Of a stretch of 19,859 nucleotides of DNA, positions 7,943-14,951 are shown in pieces. The stretch comes from Ruminococcaceae bacterium UBA5391 (GTDB lineage Bacteria; Bacillota; Clostridia; Oscillospirales; Acutalibacteraceae). The stretch spans positions 1-19,859 of the forward strand of contig DHOL01000072.1 of the NCBI GenBank assembly GCA_002410755.1, given 5' to 3'. Below the pieces are notes generated by a model. The model was not told the DNA's origin. It saw nothing but the letters and a program-made list of their open reading frames with translations, and made no database searches. The position numbers were made by a program, and so were the translations under genes. Within the stretch, counting starts at the first letter, position 1; every line of letters begins with the position of its first letter.

Positions 7943-8411
7943 TATTGGCCCTTTGGAAAGGCAACCGGTTGAAAACAGGGCAACGAGCAGATAAAAGGTT
8001 ATGCAATAAATCCAGTTGGAGAAAATAAATACCATACTGACTGATTTTTGTCCTTGTCACAGGGATTTGAGCTTTTCATGTTTCTGTACTGGATGTATAT
8101 ATATTAAACATTTTATATTTATTTATTTAAACTTATTGTCAAAAGGGATTTTACATAAGCGTGAATCTACGATTTATAACTTTATCATGCCATACTTCCA
8201 CTGCAAGTCAATATAATGAATGGGCGGGGAAAAAGATACCGCCTACAACTAGTCCCAATTTATTCCGCATGAAACGGTTGTTTTTTCGCGTGAAAAATCC
8301 GTACCTGGAAACTGGCCTATCTGCTTCGCATGGAAACTGGCCTTCCGGGGAAAATATAACAAATCGGGCCAAGAACCCGGAAATTCCATGGGAAAAAGGA
8401 GTAATTCTGAA
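7943..8411. other. intergenic region between thyX and the small gene at 8412
   Basis: No convincing gene lies here. The first part (about 8080-8215) is very AT-rich. A possible plus-strand promoter is TTACAT, 18 nt, TATAAC near 8150-8184. The part nearest the small gene looks able to fold: GGCGG near 8224 with CCGCC, and TTCCGGG near 8343 with CCCGGAA near 8376, so it may be a structured leader. A 66-codon open frame at 8016-8216 has poor codon content and no ribosome site. Confidence 0.4.
8306..8343. repeat. 13-bp direct repeat in the leader of the small gene
   Basis: TGGAAACTGGCCT occurs at 8306-8318 and again at 8331-8343, 25 bp apart start to start. A looser copy of the neighbouring bases (GCATGAAACGG) lies near 8267. 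The period of about 2.4 helical turns would suit a paired protein site or duplicated RNA element. No known binding motif is recognised. Confidence 0.55.
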
Positions 8412-8633
8412 ATGGAGCAAAAAAAGCATGAAGCCGAAAACATGCCGATTGGTCTTATGATGTCACTTGCAATGCACGGTGACGCCATGCATGAATTCAG
8501 CCTTTTGAATGATGAGCAACAGAAATCCGTCATTCATTTCGTTGAGAATGCGAAAACAGGGGAAGATGCAAAGAACCGCATTGAAGAGGCCGTACAGCAC
8601 TTGGAAAACGGTGACACAAAGCCATATCTTTAA
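8412..8633 (+). CDS. small conserved hypothetical protein
   Basis: The product is 73 residues starting MEQKKHEAENMPIGLMMSLA. The ATG at 8412 has AAGGAG 10 nt upstream; an in-frame ATG at 8388 has no ribosome site. The pattern PIGLMMSLAMHGDAMHEFSLLN, then a helix ending HFVENAKTGEDAKNRIEEAV, resembles short clostridial proteins that I recall only as hypothetical, all helical with no signal peptide or cysteine. It is transcribed away from thyX. Function unknown. Confidence 0.7.
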   Translation: MEQKKHEAENMPIGLMMSLAMHGDAMHEFSLLNDEQQKSVIHFVENAKTGEDAKNRIEEAVQHLENGDTKPYL

Positions 8634-8738
8634 TGTATTTTCGCCATTTTCCGGAAAATTCTGTAACACAACGAAACCCGCGCCATAAACTGATACTGAG
8701 AAATAAAGCCCACGGATAAGTGTCAGGAGGATGATTTT

Positions 8739-8849
8739 ATGGATAAAAATCGTGCCGAGACTGTAAACCAGTCGGCGGCAAGCGCGGGCAACATCAAGGA
8801 AGCCGTGTGCATCAACGCCGCGCGCGTTTATGACTCGTGCAGCAGATAA
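8739..8849 (+). pseudogene. 5' remnant of a conserved clostridial protein gene
   Basis: AGGAGG sits 8 nt before ATG 8739, and the 36-codon frame contains KEAVCINAARVYDSCSR before TAA at 8847. The string KEAVCI..RVYDSC matches, from memory, the N-terminus of a conserved clostridial family whose full members continue with DKDCLEDLRVY and are several times longer. Here the frame stops right after YDSC. Shifting one base recovers only GATAAG (Asp-Lys) before unrelated sequence. The ribosome site and start are intact, so a short peptide could still be made. The rest of the gene seems deleted, not merely frameshifted, because the next 300 bases hold no more of it. Confidence 0.6.
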
Positions 8850-8873
8850 GAATATACGTCATCAGAGATAACT

Positions 8874-9001
8874 ATTCTGCGAATTCACTATTCACAATTC
8901 AACAAGCAACGGCACCCGGAGGATCCTCCGGACGTCAGCCTATCGAAGGGCCCCTCCAACGCTTTCAGCGAAGGAAGAGTCCTTTTTGTAATTTGTAGAA
9001 T
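8874..9001. mobile_element. MITE-like palindromic element at a gene-truncation junction
   Basis: ATTCTGCGAATT (8874-8885) and the inverse of 8990-9001 (ATTCTACAAATT) match at 10 of 12 bases and bracket 128 bp. Inside are ATTCACTATTCACAATTCA (tandem TTCAC/TTCAA units), a perfect 16-bp palindrome CCGGAGGATCCTCCGG (8916-8931), an overlapping GACGTC, and a CGCT-TTC-AGCG hairpin (8960-8970). It has no coding capacity and base composition unlike its flanks. No clear target duplication was found, so the exact ends are uncertain. Broken genes on both sides support an inserted or rearranged element. Confidence 0.5.
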
Positions 9002-9129
9002 GGCAAAATAAATGCGGATCGAATATCCAGCGCACAGTCAGTCTCATACCGTTCTCCTTCATTCCAGTAGACTGCCAGCGGAATCATCTCGCTCCCCCCC
9101 GGATACCAGCGGACAATCATAATCGGCAT
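8965..9129 (-). pseudogene. 5' fragment of a small clostridial gene ending in the repeat element
   Basis: A 54-codon minus-strand frame contains MIPLAVYWNEGERYETDCAL followed by DIRSAF. The stretch PLAVYWNEGERYE-D--LDIR resembles, from memory, a short clostridial family that goes on with about 40 more residues. Here the coding sense is lost at about 9001, exactly where the element at 8874-9001 begins, and the final 14 codons and stop are element sequence. The real start may be the ATG of MIPLAV (GGGGGGAG just upstream) rather than 9129. Probably not functional. Confidence 0.5.
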
Positions 9130-9246
9130 GTCTTTTGGTCGGGACTAATATAGGCAAATTCTTCCCGAAAAACACTTCACGGGATGAATAGCATTTCTGC
9201 GGAATCTTGTGTATTACCTTGTCCAATCAAAAAGCTGAAAATTCTC

Positions 9247-9276
9247 TTGATGGTTCGCTTAAATTATTCATTTAAT
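9247..9276 (+). promoter_or_regulatory. candidate promoter of the ABC transporter/amidohydrolase operon
   Basis: TTGATG (9247-9252), an 18-nt spacer and TTTAAT (9271-9276) match the consensus at 4/6 and 5/6. If used, the transcript would carry both arms of the inverted repeat at 9289-9403 and the leader hairpin after it. A weaker alternative, TTGATT with TAAGGT 17 nt later, lies within and just after the right arm (9386-9414). The sequence does not settle which is used. Confidence 0.4.
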
Positions 9277-9288
9277 ATTCATGCTGAT

Positions 9289-9403
9289 TTTGCTCCTAAA
9301 AATCAATATTTTTAGTAATATAGCCAACTAATTTTTTATCTCAGAAAGTTGATATTAATATTTATTCATTTTTTTTGAAAAGCTATTGATTTTTAGGAGC
9401 AAA
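9289..9403. repeat. perfect 20-bp inverted repeat around 75 bp of AT-rich DNA
   Basis: The left arm TTTGCTCCTAAAAATCAATA (9289-9308) is the exact reverse complement of 9384-9403. Matching stops at both ends of both arms. The 75 bp between them (9309-9383) are almost all A and T. The left arm also forms a local 8-bp stem, CTAAAAAT (9296-9303) with ATTTTTAG (9308-9315). It lies just upstream of the transport operon. It could be a DNA-inversion site, an operator pair, or a long RNA stem. Confidence 0.8.
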
Positions 9404-9475
9404 CGTGGTAAGGTAATTCATAATTTCAGGGAGAAAAGCTCTCCCCCAAAAGCAAGAGAATTCCCACGTGTTTTT
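9403..9475 (+). terminator. attenuator-like leader hairpin of the ABC transporter operon
   Basis: ACGTGG (9403-9408) can pair with CCACGT (9464-9469), enclosing a smaller GGGAGA/TCTCCC hairpin (9429-9434 with 9440-9445), and is followed by a T-run at 9471-9475. It precedes the lipoprotein start by about 40 nt. The outer stem is only 6 bp, so a terminator role is tentative. No T-box or known riboswitch motif is seen. Confidence 0.35.
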
Positions 9476-9511
9476 AGACATACGGTCCTGAAAGAAAAGA
9501 GGAAAAACATC

Positions 9512-10411
9512 ATGAAAAAGTTGCTGTCCATAATTCTTGCCACCGCAACAATCCTGTCACTCGCCGCCTGTAGCAGCAAGACAACCCCAGAAAAAGGAAA
9601 CACTTCCGCTACGGGAAGCGCATCCTCTGAAATTACAACTGTAAAAGAAGGGACACTGACTGTTGCCACCAGCCCAGACTTCGCCCCCTGTGAATTCTAC
9701 GCCATCGGCAGCGACGGAAAGCCAACCCTCGCAGGCTACGACATATCGCTCGCGCAGTACATTGCCAATTACCTGCATTTGAAGCTAGACATCATTCCCA
9801 TGGACTTTGACGGCGTCATTATGGAGCTGAGCGCTGGCAACGTGGATATTGGCGTGTCGGGACTTGCCCCTGATCCAAAACGTGCCGACTCCATGGACTT
9901 TTCCGATATTTACTACTCTGGCAAACAGTCGCTAGTGACGGTCAAGAAAAACCAGAATAAATGGAAACAGCTCTCCGACCTGAACCAAGCAAATACATCC
10001 ATCGGCGTTCAAACAGGTTCCGTCCAGCAAGATCTGGCCACCAAGAACACTCCTAAGGCCGACATTGTTAAATTGGCCAAAGTAACCGATATCATTTCGG
10101 AACTGCTTTCCGGTAAGCTGGATGCCGGTTATGTCAGCACTGATGTGGCAAAATTTTACCAAAATAATTACCCGAATCTGTACATTGCGTTTGACGTCCC
10201 TTATAAATATAAGGGTTCTGCGGTTGGGGTAACAAAGGGAAACAAAGCCTTACTGGACGGCGTAAACCGGGCTATCGCCGTAGCGCTCAAAGATGGTTCC
10301 ATGGACAAATTTGTCGCTAAGGCCAATGAGCAGACATCCGGAAAAATTTATGAGGGCATGCTGAATTCCAGCGGCAACCCGGTAGCAAGCAAAGCTTCCT
10401 CCGCCGGCTGA
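9512..10411 (+). CDS. amino-acid-type ABC transporter substrate-binding lipoprotein
   Basis: From ATG 9512 (AGAGGA 8 nt upstream) it has 299 residues. Residues 1-20 are a lipoprotein signal with lipobox LAAC and Cys20 as the lipidated residue, followed by a Ser/Thr-rich linker to about 45. The rest is a family 3 solute-binding protein: TLTVATSPDFAPCEF at the start of the fold, GYDISLAQYIA, and the DFDGVIMELSAGNVDIGVSG segment typical of polar and acidic amino acid binders. The upstream in-frame start at 9386 lies inside the inverted repeat and was rejected. The neighbouring permease, ATPase and amidohydrolase suggest an amino-acid conjugate as ligand. Confidence 0.92.
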   Translation: MKKLLSIILATATILSLAACSSKTTPEKGNTSATGSASSEITTVKEGTLTVATSPDFAPCEFYAIGSDGKPTLAGYDISLAQYIANYLHLKLDIIPMDFDGVIMELSAGNVDIGVSGLAPDPKRADSMDFSDIYYSGKQSLVTVKKNQNKWKQLSDLNQANTSIGVQTGSVQQDLATKNTPKADIVKLAKVTDIISELLSGKLDAGYVSTDVAKFYQNNYPNLYIAFDVPYKYKGSAVGVTKGNKALLDGVNRAIAVALKDGSMDKFVAKANEQTSGKIYEGMLNSSGNPVASKASSAG

Positions 10412-10428
10412 TTTAAACGGGAAACGAA

Positions 10429-10476
10429 ACTGCCAGCAAACGGTTATCATACTCCGTAAAACCGGGGCAGTGTTTT
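10429..10476 (+). terminator. intercistronic hairpin after the binding-protein gene
   Basis: ACTGCC (10429-10434) pairs with GGCAGT (10466-10471), and CGGTT (10441-10445) with AACCG (10460-10464), followed by TTTT at 10473-10476. This is a partial terminator or stabilising hairpin between genes of one operon. Such sites commonly let the binding protein be made in excess over the permease and ATPase. Confidence 0.6.
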
Positions 10477-10504
10477 CAGCTGGCTTTAGATAAAGGGGAT
10501 ATTT

Positions 10505-11296
10505 ATGAAACAGCTTGTCACCGCGGCTAACTTTGCAAAAGTTGCCCAGTACGCGGATCTTTTTAAGCAAGGCATGGTTTGCACCGTCCTGCTCTCGGCG
10601 CTGACCGTATTCTTTGGCTTTCTTCTGGGGCTTCTGCTTGCCGTTATGCGCCTCTCCAGCGTTCAGCCATTCCGTTTCTTCTCTGTTACGCGTGACGGTC
10701 ATTTTCGGGAACAGGGATTCCTGTTCCATCTGAGCCGGTTTAATCCGCTGAGTCTGCTTGCCACTGCCTATGTGGAAGTTTTTCGGGCAACGCCTATGTT
10801 GGTTCAGTTGTGGTTGGTGTATTTTCTGCTGTTTGACAAGTCCGTTATCGACCTGCCCAAAACGACACTGTTCGGTTTTATCCGTCTGGAGCGTTTCATC
10901 CCGGGCGTTGTGGCACTGGCGCTGAATTCCGGTGCCTACCTTGCCGAGATTATCCGTGCCGGAATTCAGTCTATTGACGGTGGCCAGAGTGAAGCCGCAC
11001 GTTCCCTGGGACTTTCCAAAAAACAAACTCTGCGTTCCGTTATCCTGCCGCCTGCTATTAAAAATACGCTGCCTGCCATTGCAAATGAATTTGTCACCAT
11101 CATCAAGGAATCTTCCATTACTTATACCATCGGCGTGCAGGATATCATGTCCGCCGTCAACGATATCAAAGGTGCAACTTATGTTATCATTGAACCCCTG
11201 ATCGTTGCTACGGTCCTCTACTTCTGCCTGACTTTCCCGACATCAAAAATCATTGCCTATTTTGAGAGGAGAATGAGCCGTGGCGACAGGCGATAA
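10505..11296 (+). CDS. amino acid ABC transporter permease (HisM/GlnP type)
   Basis: The protein has 263 residues, with membrane segments near 24-48, 83-110, 131-152, 190-212 and 228-250. The cytoplasmic EAA loop that docks the ATPase is clear: [19 protein letters not shown] (159-177). [15 protein letters not shown] (88-102) is a hallmark of polar amino acid permeases. Between the first two segments there is a longer loop than usual (about 53-82, with basic and aromatic residues [10 protein letters not shown]); most relatives have only a few residues here. AAAGGGG lies 6 nt before the ATG. The 3' end overlaps the ATPase gene by 17 nt. Confidence 0.92.
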   Translation: MKQLVTAANFAKVAQYADLFKQGMVCTVLLSALTVFFGFLLGLLLAVMRLSSVQPFRFFSVTRDGHFREQGFLFHLSRFNPLSLLATAYVEVFRATPMLVQLWLVYFLLFDKSVIDLPKTTLFGFIRLERFIPGVVALALNSGAYLAEIIRAGIQSIDGGQSEAARSLGLSKKQTLRSVILPPAIKNTLPAIANEFVTIIKESSITYTIGVQDIMSAVNDIKGATYVIIEPLIVATVLYFCLTFPTSKIIAYFERRMSRGDRR

Positions 11297-12056
11297 ACTG
11301 ATCCAAGTGAAGCATCTGCGGAAATACTACAACAAGGGAAAAATCAAAGCGATTGACGATATTTCTGTGGAGATTAACAACGGGGACGTCATAGCAATCA
11401 TCGGGCCGTCAGGTTCCGGAAAATCTACGTTTCTTCGCAGCCTGAATCTGCTGGAGCGTCCGACCAGCGGCACAATTCTATTTGATGGCATAGATATCAC
11501 CCGTGCAAAGTACCGTGATAAAACGGGGAAGTCGGTCCGGCTGGACGTGGATCAATATCGTCAGAAAATGGGCATGGTATTCCAGCATTTCAATCTTTTC
11601 CCGCAAATGACGATTTTGGAGAACATGGTGCTGGCGCCTGTCAAGGTTCTCCATCTCGATCGGGCCGCCGCCAAAGACAAGGCACTTCAGTTGTTGGACC
11701 GGGTTGGTCTAAAAGACCGCGCCGACGCTTACCCCATCCAACTATCCGGCGGTCAGAAACAGCGTGTAGCCATTGTTCGCGCCCTCGCCATGGAGCCTGA
11801 TGTCATGCTCTTCGACGAACCGACTTCCGCGCTGGATCCAGAAATGGTTGGCGAAGTGCTGGATGTCATGAAAGAACTTGCCCATGCCGGAATGACTATG
11901 GTGGTCGTCACTCATGAAATGGGTTTTGCCCGTGAGGTGGGAAACCGGGTCCTGTTTTTGGCCGATGGGAAACTGATGGAACAGGGTACACCATCCGACA
12001 TTTTTGACCGTCCGCAGGATACCCGCCTCAAGGATTTTCTAAGCAAAGTTTTGTAG
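11280..12056 (+). CDS. amino acid ABC transporter ATP-binding protein (GlnQ type)
   Basis: ATPase of 258 residues with all motifs: Walker [10 protein letters not shown] (42-50), Q-loop Q102, signature LSGGQ (155-159), Walker B MLFDE (176-180) and switch His212. The start is GTG at 11280, with GAGGAG about 8 nt upstream inside the permease gene; the ATG at 11273 is in another frame. The insertion [20 protein letters not shown] before the Q-loop is a little longer than in E. coli GlnQ. It powers the permease encoded just upstream. Confidence 0.94.
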   Translation: MATGDKLIQVKHLRKYYNKGKIKAIDDISVEINNGDVIAIIGPSGSGKSTFLRSLNLLERPTSGTILFDGIDITRAKYRDKTGKSVRLDVDQYRQKMGMVFQHFNLFPQMTILENMVLAPVKVLHLDRAAAKDKALQLLDRVGLKDRADAYPIQLSGGQKQRVAIVRALAMEPDVMLFDEPTSALDPEMVGEVLDVMKELAHAGMTMVVVTHEMGFAREVGNRVLFLADGKLMEQGTPSDIFDRPQDTRLKDFLSKVL

Positions 12057-12066
12057 GGCTCTACAT

Positions 12067-12105
12067 CCGGCGTTTTCACCTGCTTTTGTGTGGTAAAAAC
12101 GCCGG
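12067..12105 (+). other. stable hairpin between the ATPase and amidohydrolase genes
   Basis: CCGGCGTTTT (12067-12076) pairs with AAAACGCCGG (12096-12105), extended by ACC/GGT past one mismatch. No T-run follows, so it is not a standard terminator. It ends about 30 nt before the next ATG and may protect or process the message, or lower expression of the last gene. Confidence 0.6.
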
Positions 12106-12136
12106 CGAGTTCTTAAGTTTGAAAAGGAGAACCAGA

Positions 12137-13579
12137 ATGACGAAAGAAAAACAGGCGGCATTGGCTGCCATAGACCAGAACGCAGCCTTGATTAGCCATG
12201 TTGCCGACGAAATTTGGAAATATGCAGAACTGTCGCTTCAGGAGTTCCAGTCTTCCGCACTTTACTGTAAGACACTGCGCGATTGTGGGTTCAATGTAAA
12301 GGAAGGTATCTGTTCCATTCCAACGGCTTTTTCCGCCTCGTTTGGTTCTGGAAGACCGGTTATCGGAATTCTTGCGGAATACGATGCACTGTCCGGACTT
12401 TCTCAGAAAGCCGGAAGCGTAAAGCGTGAAGCGATTACACCGGGTGGCTGTGGGCACGGCTGCGGGCACAACCTTCTGGGTGCTGGCTCCATGGCCGCGG
12501 CACTCGGCGTAAAATCCTACCTACAGTCCACAGGGAAAACCGGAACAGTCGTGTTATATGGCTGTCCCGGAGAAGAGGGCGGTGCAGCGAAGTCATTCAT
12601 GGCGCGTGACGGTCTGTGGCGCAACCTGGATGCAGCACTGACCTGGCATCCGGAAGACCGGAATGAGGTGGCTACCGGTTCCAGCAACTCCTGCATCCAG
12701 ATTCAGTACAAATTTCACGGTATCCCGGCGCACGCAGCAGGCAGCCCCGAACTTGGTCGCAGTGCACTGGATGCAGTGGAACTGATGAATGTCGGCGTCC
12801 AGTTTCTACGAGAACATATGTCCAGCAAAGACCGGATTCACTACGCGGTCACCAATACCGGCGGCCTCAGCCCAAATGTCGTCCAATCGGAAGCGAGCGT
12901 ATTGTACATGGTACGTTCCAATCATGTTGCTGATGCGGTAAAGCTTCTTAAGCGGGTGGATAAAATTGCTGACGGGGCCGCTCTTATGACGGAAACCAGT
13001 TACACGCGCAAATTTATTGACGGCTTAGCTGATACTGTCAGCAATCACGTGCTGGAGCAGGTTCTGTACCAAAATTTTGTGTCCATGGGCGTACCCGGTT
13101 ACACGGATGAGGAACTCTCCTTCGCAGATCAGCTGTCTTCAACTTATGAGGGAAACGATTCCATACCCGGCATTGGCAGTCAGTATGATCCCGCCTATGC
13201 CGAAAAGGCCGCTGAGTTGCGCCGCCAGGCGGGCCATGCCATGAATAGTTTCCTGCTTCCTCTCTATCAGGGCGATGCTTTTAACCCCGGTTCCACCGAC
13301 GTAGGTGATGTAAGCTGGGAAACGCCAACCGGGCAAATCCATGTAGCCGCATGGCCGAACGGCTGCCCTGGACACAGCTGGCAGAATGTCTCATGTGACC
13401 GTACATCCATCGGCCTCAAAGCAGCCCTCTGTGCCGGGAAAGTACTGGCTGCCTCTGTCATTGACCTGCTTGGTTCCCCGGAAACACTGCAAAAGGCCCG
13501 GGATGAATTTAAAAAGCACACAGTGTCCGGTTATGTTTGTCCAATCCCGGCGGATGCAGTCCCAACCGTGCCAGACTGA
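12137..13579 (+). CDS. M20D amidohydrolase, AbgB-like
   Basis: From ATG 12137 (AAGGAG 7 nt upstream) it has 480 residues and no signal peptide, so it is cytosolic. Metal-site signatures of the M20D group are present: GGCGHGCGHN (103-112, with H107, C109, H111), CPGEEGG (143-149, with the E146-E147 pair) and WHPED (170-174, H171). The dimerisation domain has GIPAHAAGSPELGRSALDAV. The pattern LAEYDALSGLSQKAG and LMNVGVQFLREHM is that of AbgB, a p-aminobenzoyl-glutamate hydrolase subunit. In E. coli AbgB works with AbgA; no AbgA partner is seen here, so it may act alone on another N-acyl amino acid. Its place after an amino-acid ABC transporter implies hydrolysis of the imported compound. Confidence 0.88.
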   Translation: MTKEKQAALAAIDQNAALISHVADEIWKYAELSLQEFQSSALYCKTLRDCGFNVKEGICSIPTAFSASFGSGRPVIGILAEYDALSGLSQKAGSVKREAITPGGCGHGCGHNLLGAGSMAAALGVKSYLQSTGKTGTVVLYGCPGEEGGAAKSFMARDGLWRNLDAALTWHPEDRNEVATGSSNSCIQIQYKFHGIPAHAAGSPELGRSALDAVELMNVGVQFLREHMSSKDRIHYAVTNTGGLSPNVVQSEASVLYMVRSNHVADAVKLLKRVDKIADGAALMTETSYTRKFIDGLADTVSNHVLEQVLYQNFVSMGVPGYTDEELSFADQLSSTYEGNDSIPGIGSQYDPAYAEKAAELRRQAGHAMNSFLLPLYQGDAFNPGSTDVGDVSWETPTGQIHVAAWPNGCPGHSWQNVSCDRTSIGLKAALCAGKVLAASVIDLLGSPETLQKARDEFKKHTVSGYVCPIPADAVPTVPD

Positions 13580-13608
13580 TAGAAAATCACATTCCCTATA
13601 AAGAGAAA

Positions 13609-13650
13609 AATGGAAGCCGATTGCAGGTTATACTGCAATCGGCTTCCATT
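13609..13650. terminator. bidirectional terminator between convergent genes
   Basis: A perfect 18-bp stem (13609-13626 with 13633-13650) has a 6-nt loop. On the minus strand it is followed by TTTTTCTCTTTAT, a good tract for ending the acyltransferase transcript. On the plus strand the following tract is weaker (GGTTTACTCCTCTTTT), but it still stands 29 nt after the amidohydrolase stop. Confidence 0.9.
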
Positions 13651-13653
13651 GGT

Positions 13654-14727
13654 TTACTCCTCTTTTATCTTATCCTTTTGAATACCAAGAATTAGATACC
13701 TCAAAATCGGGATACGCTTCAGCAGCTCATAGAAAGCGGGAGAAATAATAAGGACTGAGAAAATGGCAATCAGATAAATTGCAAATACAGGCAAGGCCGT
13801 ATAAAGCTTCAGGAAATAACAGGCGGAAAGTACAACAAGATAGTGGACAATGTATATGCCAAAGCTTGATTTTGTCATATAAGTTGCAAATTGCGACGTT
13901 TTGTCGAACCATGTCTTTCCGCAGCCTAAAACTGCAAGAATCGCCATCCACAGGTAAGCATTGGTGAAAATACTTTTCAGGCAGGCATCATCAGTATAAT
14001 TTCGGCCGAAATAAAAAGCCGTATAAGCAATACCCATCACAACAGCGATTATCAGCATCGGCAAGTGAATCTTCTGCACTTCGTCCTGAATCTCATCGTG
14101 AGAGAATATGAAATAACCGATTAAAAATGCAGCAAAGTAAATTCCGAAGCGATAAGTCGTAATGATTGGCATGTTAAGAATCTGCGAAGCTCCCCAGAGG
14201 GGAAGGAAAAGAAGCAAAATCACGTAAAGTTTACACTTTCCGCAGAATGTGTAGAATTTATCCTTAGAATCAATTTTCCGAATCAGCACAAGCAGCAGTG
14301 AGAATACCCACAACATCTGGATAAACCATAATGGGCCAATTCCTGAAATGGCCATGACAGGGTAGCGGATAAATACCGGAATCATATTCCAGGCACCGCT
14401 GAGCTTTAAATTGAAGTAACCAACCATCCATTGAAACACAAAGAGTCCGAGAGTGGACGGAACAAGCAGCTTTACAGTTCTGTCTTTTATAAACTGCTTA
14501 CGACTCCGATGCTCCAATGCATACCGGGAACTAATTCCGGAAATCAGGAACAGCAATACCATGAACCACGGGTATACAAAATATAGCACGGCATCCTGAT
14601 ACTGTATCTTTGAAAAACTGCCGACGCCGCCGAGCACGCCTACACTATTGAATAAATAAAAGACGTGATAAACCAAGACCAGCAAAACTGTAGCCCAGCG
14701 AATATTGTCTATATAGTGTCTTCTCAT
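13654..14727 (-). CDS. acyltransferase 3 family membrane protein
   Basis: Integral membrane protein of 357 residues with about ten hydrophobic segments along its whole length. The N-terminus MRRHYIDNIRWATVLLVLVYH (His near residue 21) is the signature of the acyltransferase 3/OafA-like family, which O-acylates sugars or other surface molecules. I chose ATG 14727 because AGGAG lies 8 nt upstream; a TTG at 14733 is in frame but only 2 nt from that site. It directly follows an AbrB-type gene and ends at a strong terminator. The target is unknown; no polysaccharide genes are near. Confidence 0.82.
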   Translation of the reverse strand: MRRHYIDNIRWATVLLVLVYHVFYLFNSVGVLGGVGSFSKIQYQDAVLYFVYPWFMVLLFLISGISSRYALEHRSRKQFIKDRTVKLLVPSTLGLFVFQWMVGYFNLKLSGAWNMIPVFIRYPVMAISGIGPLWFIQMLWVFSLLLVLIRKIDSKDKFYTFCGKCKLYVILLLFLPLWGASQILNMPIITTYRFGIYFAAFLIGYFIFSHDEIQDEVQKIHLPMLIIAVVMGIAYTAFYFGRNYTDDACLKSIFTNAYLWMAILAVLGCGKTWFDKTSQFATYMTKSSFGIYIVHYLVVLSACYFLKLYTALPVFAIYLIAIFSVLIISPAFYELLKRIPILRYLILGIQKDKIKEE

Positions 14728-14729
14728 TG

Positions 14730-14930
14730 TCAATTCTCCTCTTTATCTGCAAAGATTTTTGCTGCAAGCTCAGCAAAGTTTTCTTCGGGTGGAATGGCAA
14801 TGCCTTTCTTTTCATTGACAAGCATAATCAGCGTATCGCCGGATTTGAAGCCGAATATGTCTCTTGCCCGCTTCGGAGTCATAATTTTTCCCTTTTCACC
14901 GGTTTCTTTATGTCCGCTCTTTAGGTTCAA
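14730..14930 (-). CDS. short AbrB/SpoVT-type DNA-binding protein
   Basis: The segment TGEKGKIMTPKRARDIFGFKSGDTLIML followed by KKGIAIPP matches the swapped-hairpin AbrB/MazE domain (GEKGQIVIPKEARD-like consensus), with a short helical tail. As drawn, from TTG 14930, it has 66 residues. The TTG has no ribosome site. The only ATG with a purine tract (AAAAGGG) is at 14882 and would remove the first strand of the domain. The promoter at 14952-14978 places the RNA start near 14945, just upstream of the TTG, so a nearly leaderless message is possible. Its stop overlaps the region of the acyltransferase start. It probably regulates itself and that gene. Confidence 0.65.
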   Translation of the reverse strand: MNLKSGHKETGEKGKIMTPKRARDIFGFKSGDTLIMLVNEKKGIAIPPEENFAELAAKIFADKEEN

Positions 14931-14951
14931 TAAGTATGATTTATATAACAG

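Noticed and set aside
8016..8216. 66-codon plus-strand open frame upstream of the small gene
   Set aside because: No ribosome site, AT-run codons, Cys/Phe/Ile-rich product with no family look; lies in AT-rich intergenic DNA.
8646..8659. 14-bp palindrome ATTTTCCGGAAAAT after the small gene
   Set aside because: As RNA it gives only five A-U pairs around a 4-nt loop and no T-run follows, so it is not a credible terminator; possible protein site but unsupported.
9229..9243. CodY-box-like AAAAAGCTGAAAATT upstream of the transporter operon
   Set aside because: Four mismatches to AATTTTCWGAAAATT, all in one half; this is expected by chance in AT-rich DNA.
9403..9511. T-box or known amino-acid riboswitch in the transporter leader
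   Set aside because: No T-box core (AGGGTGG) or other known riboswitch consensus could be found.
10250..11026. 258-codon minus-strand open frame opposite the binding protein and permease genes
   Set aside because: It is a shadow frame of two confident genes, low in structure and without a ribosome site.
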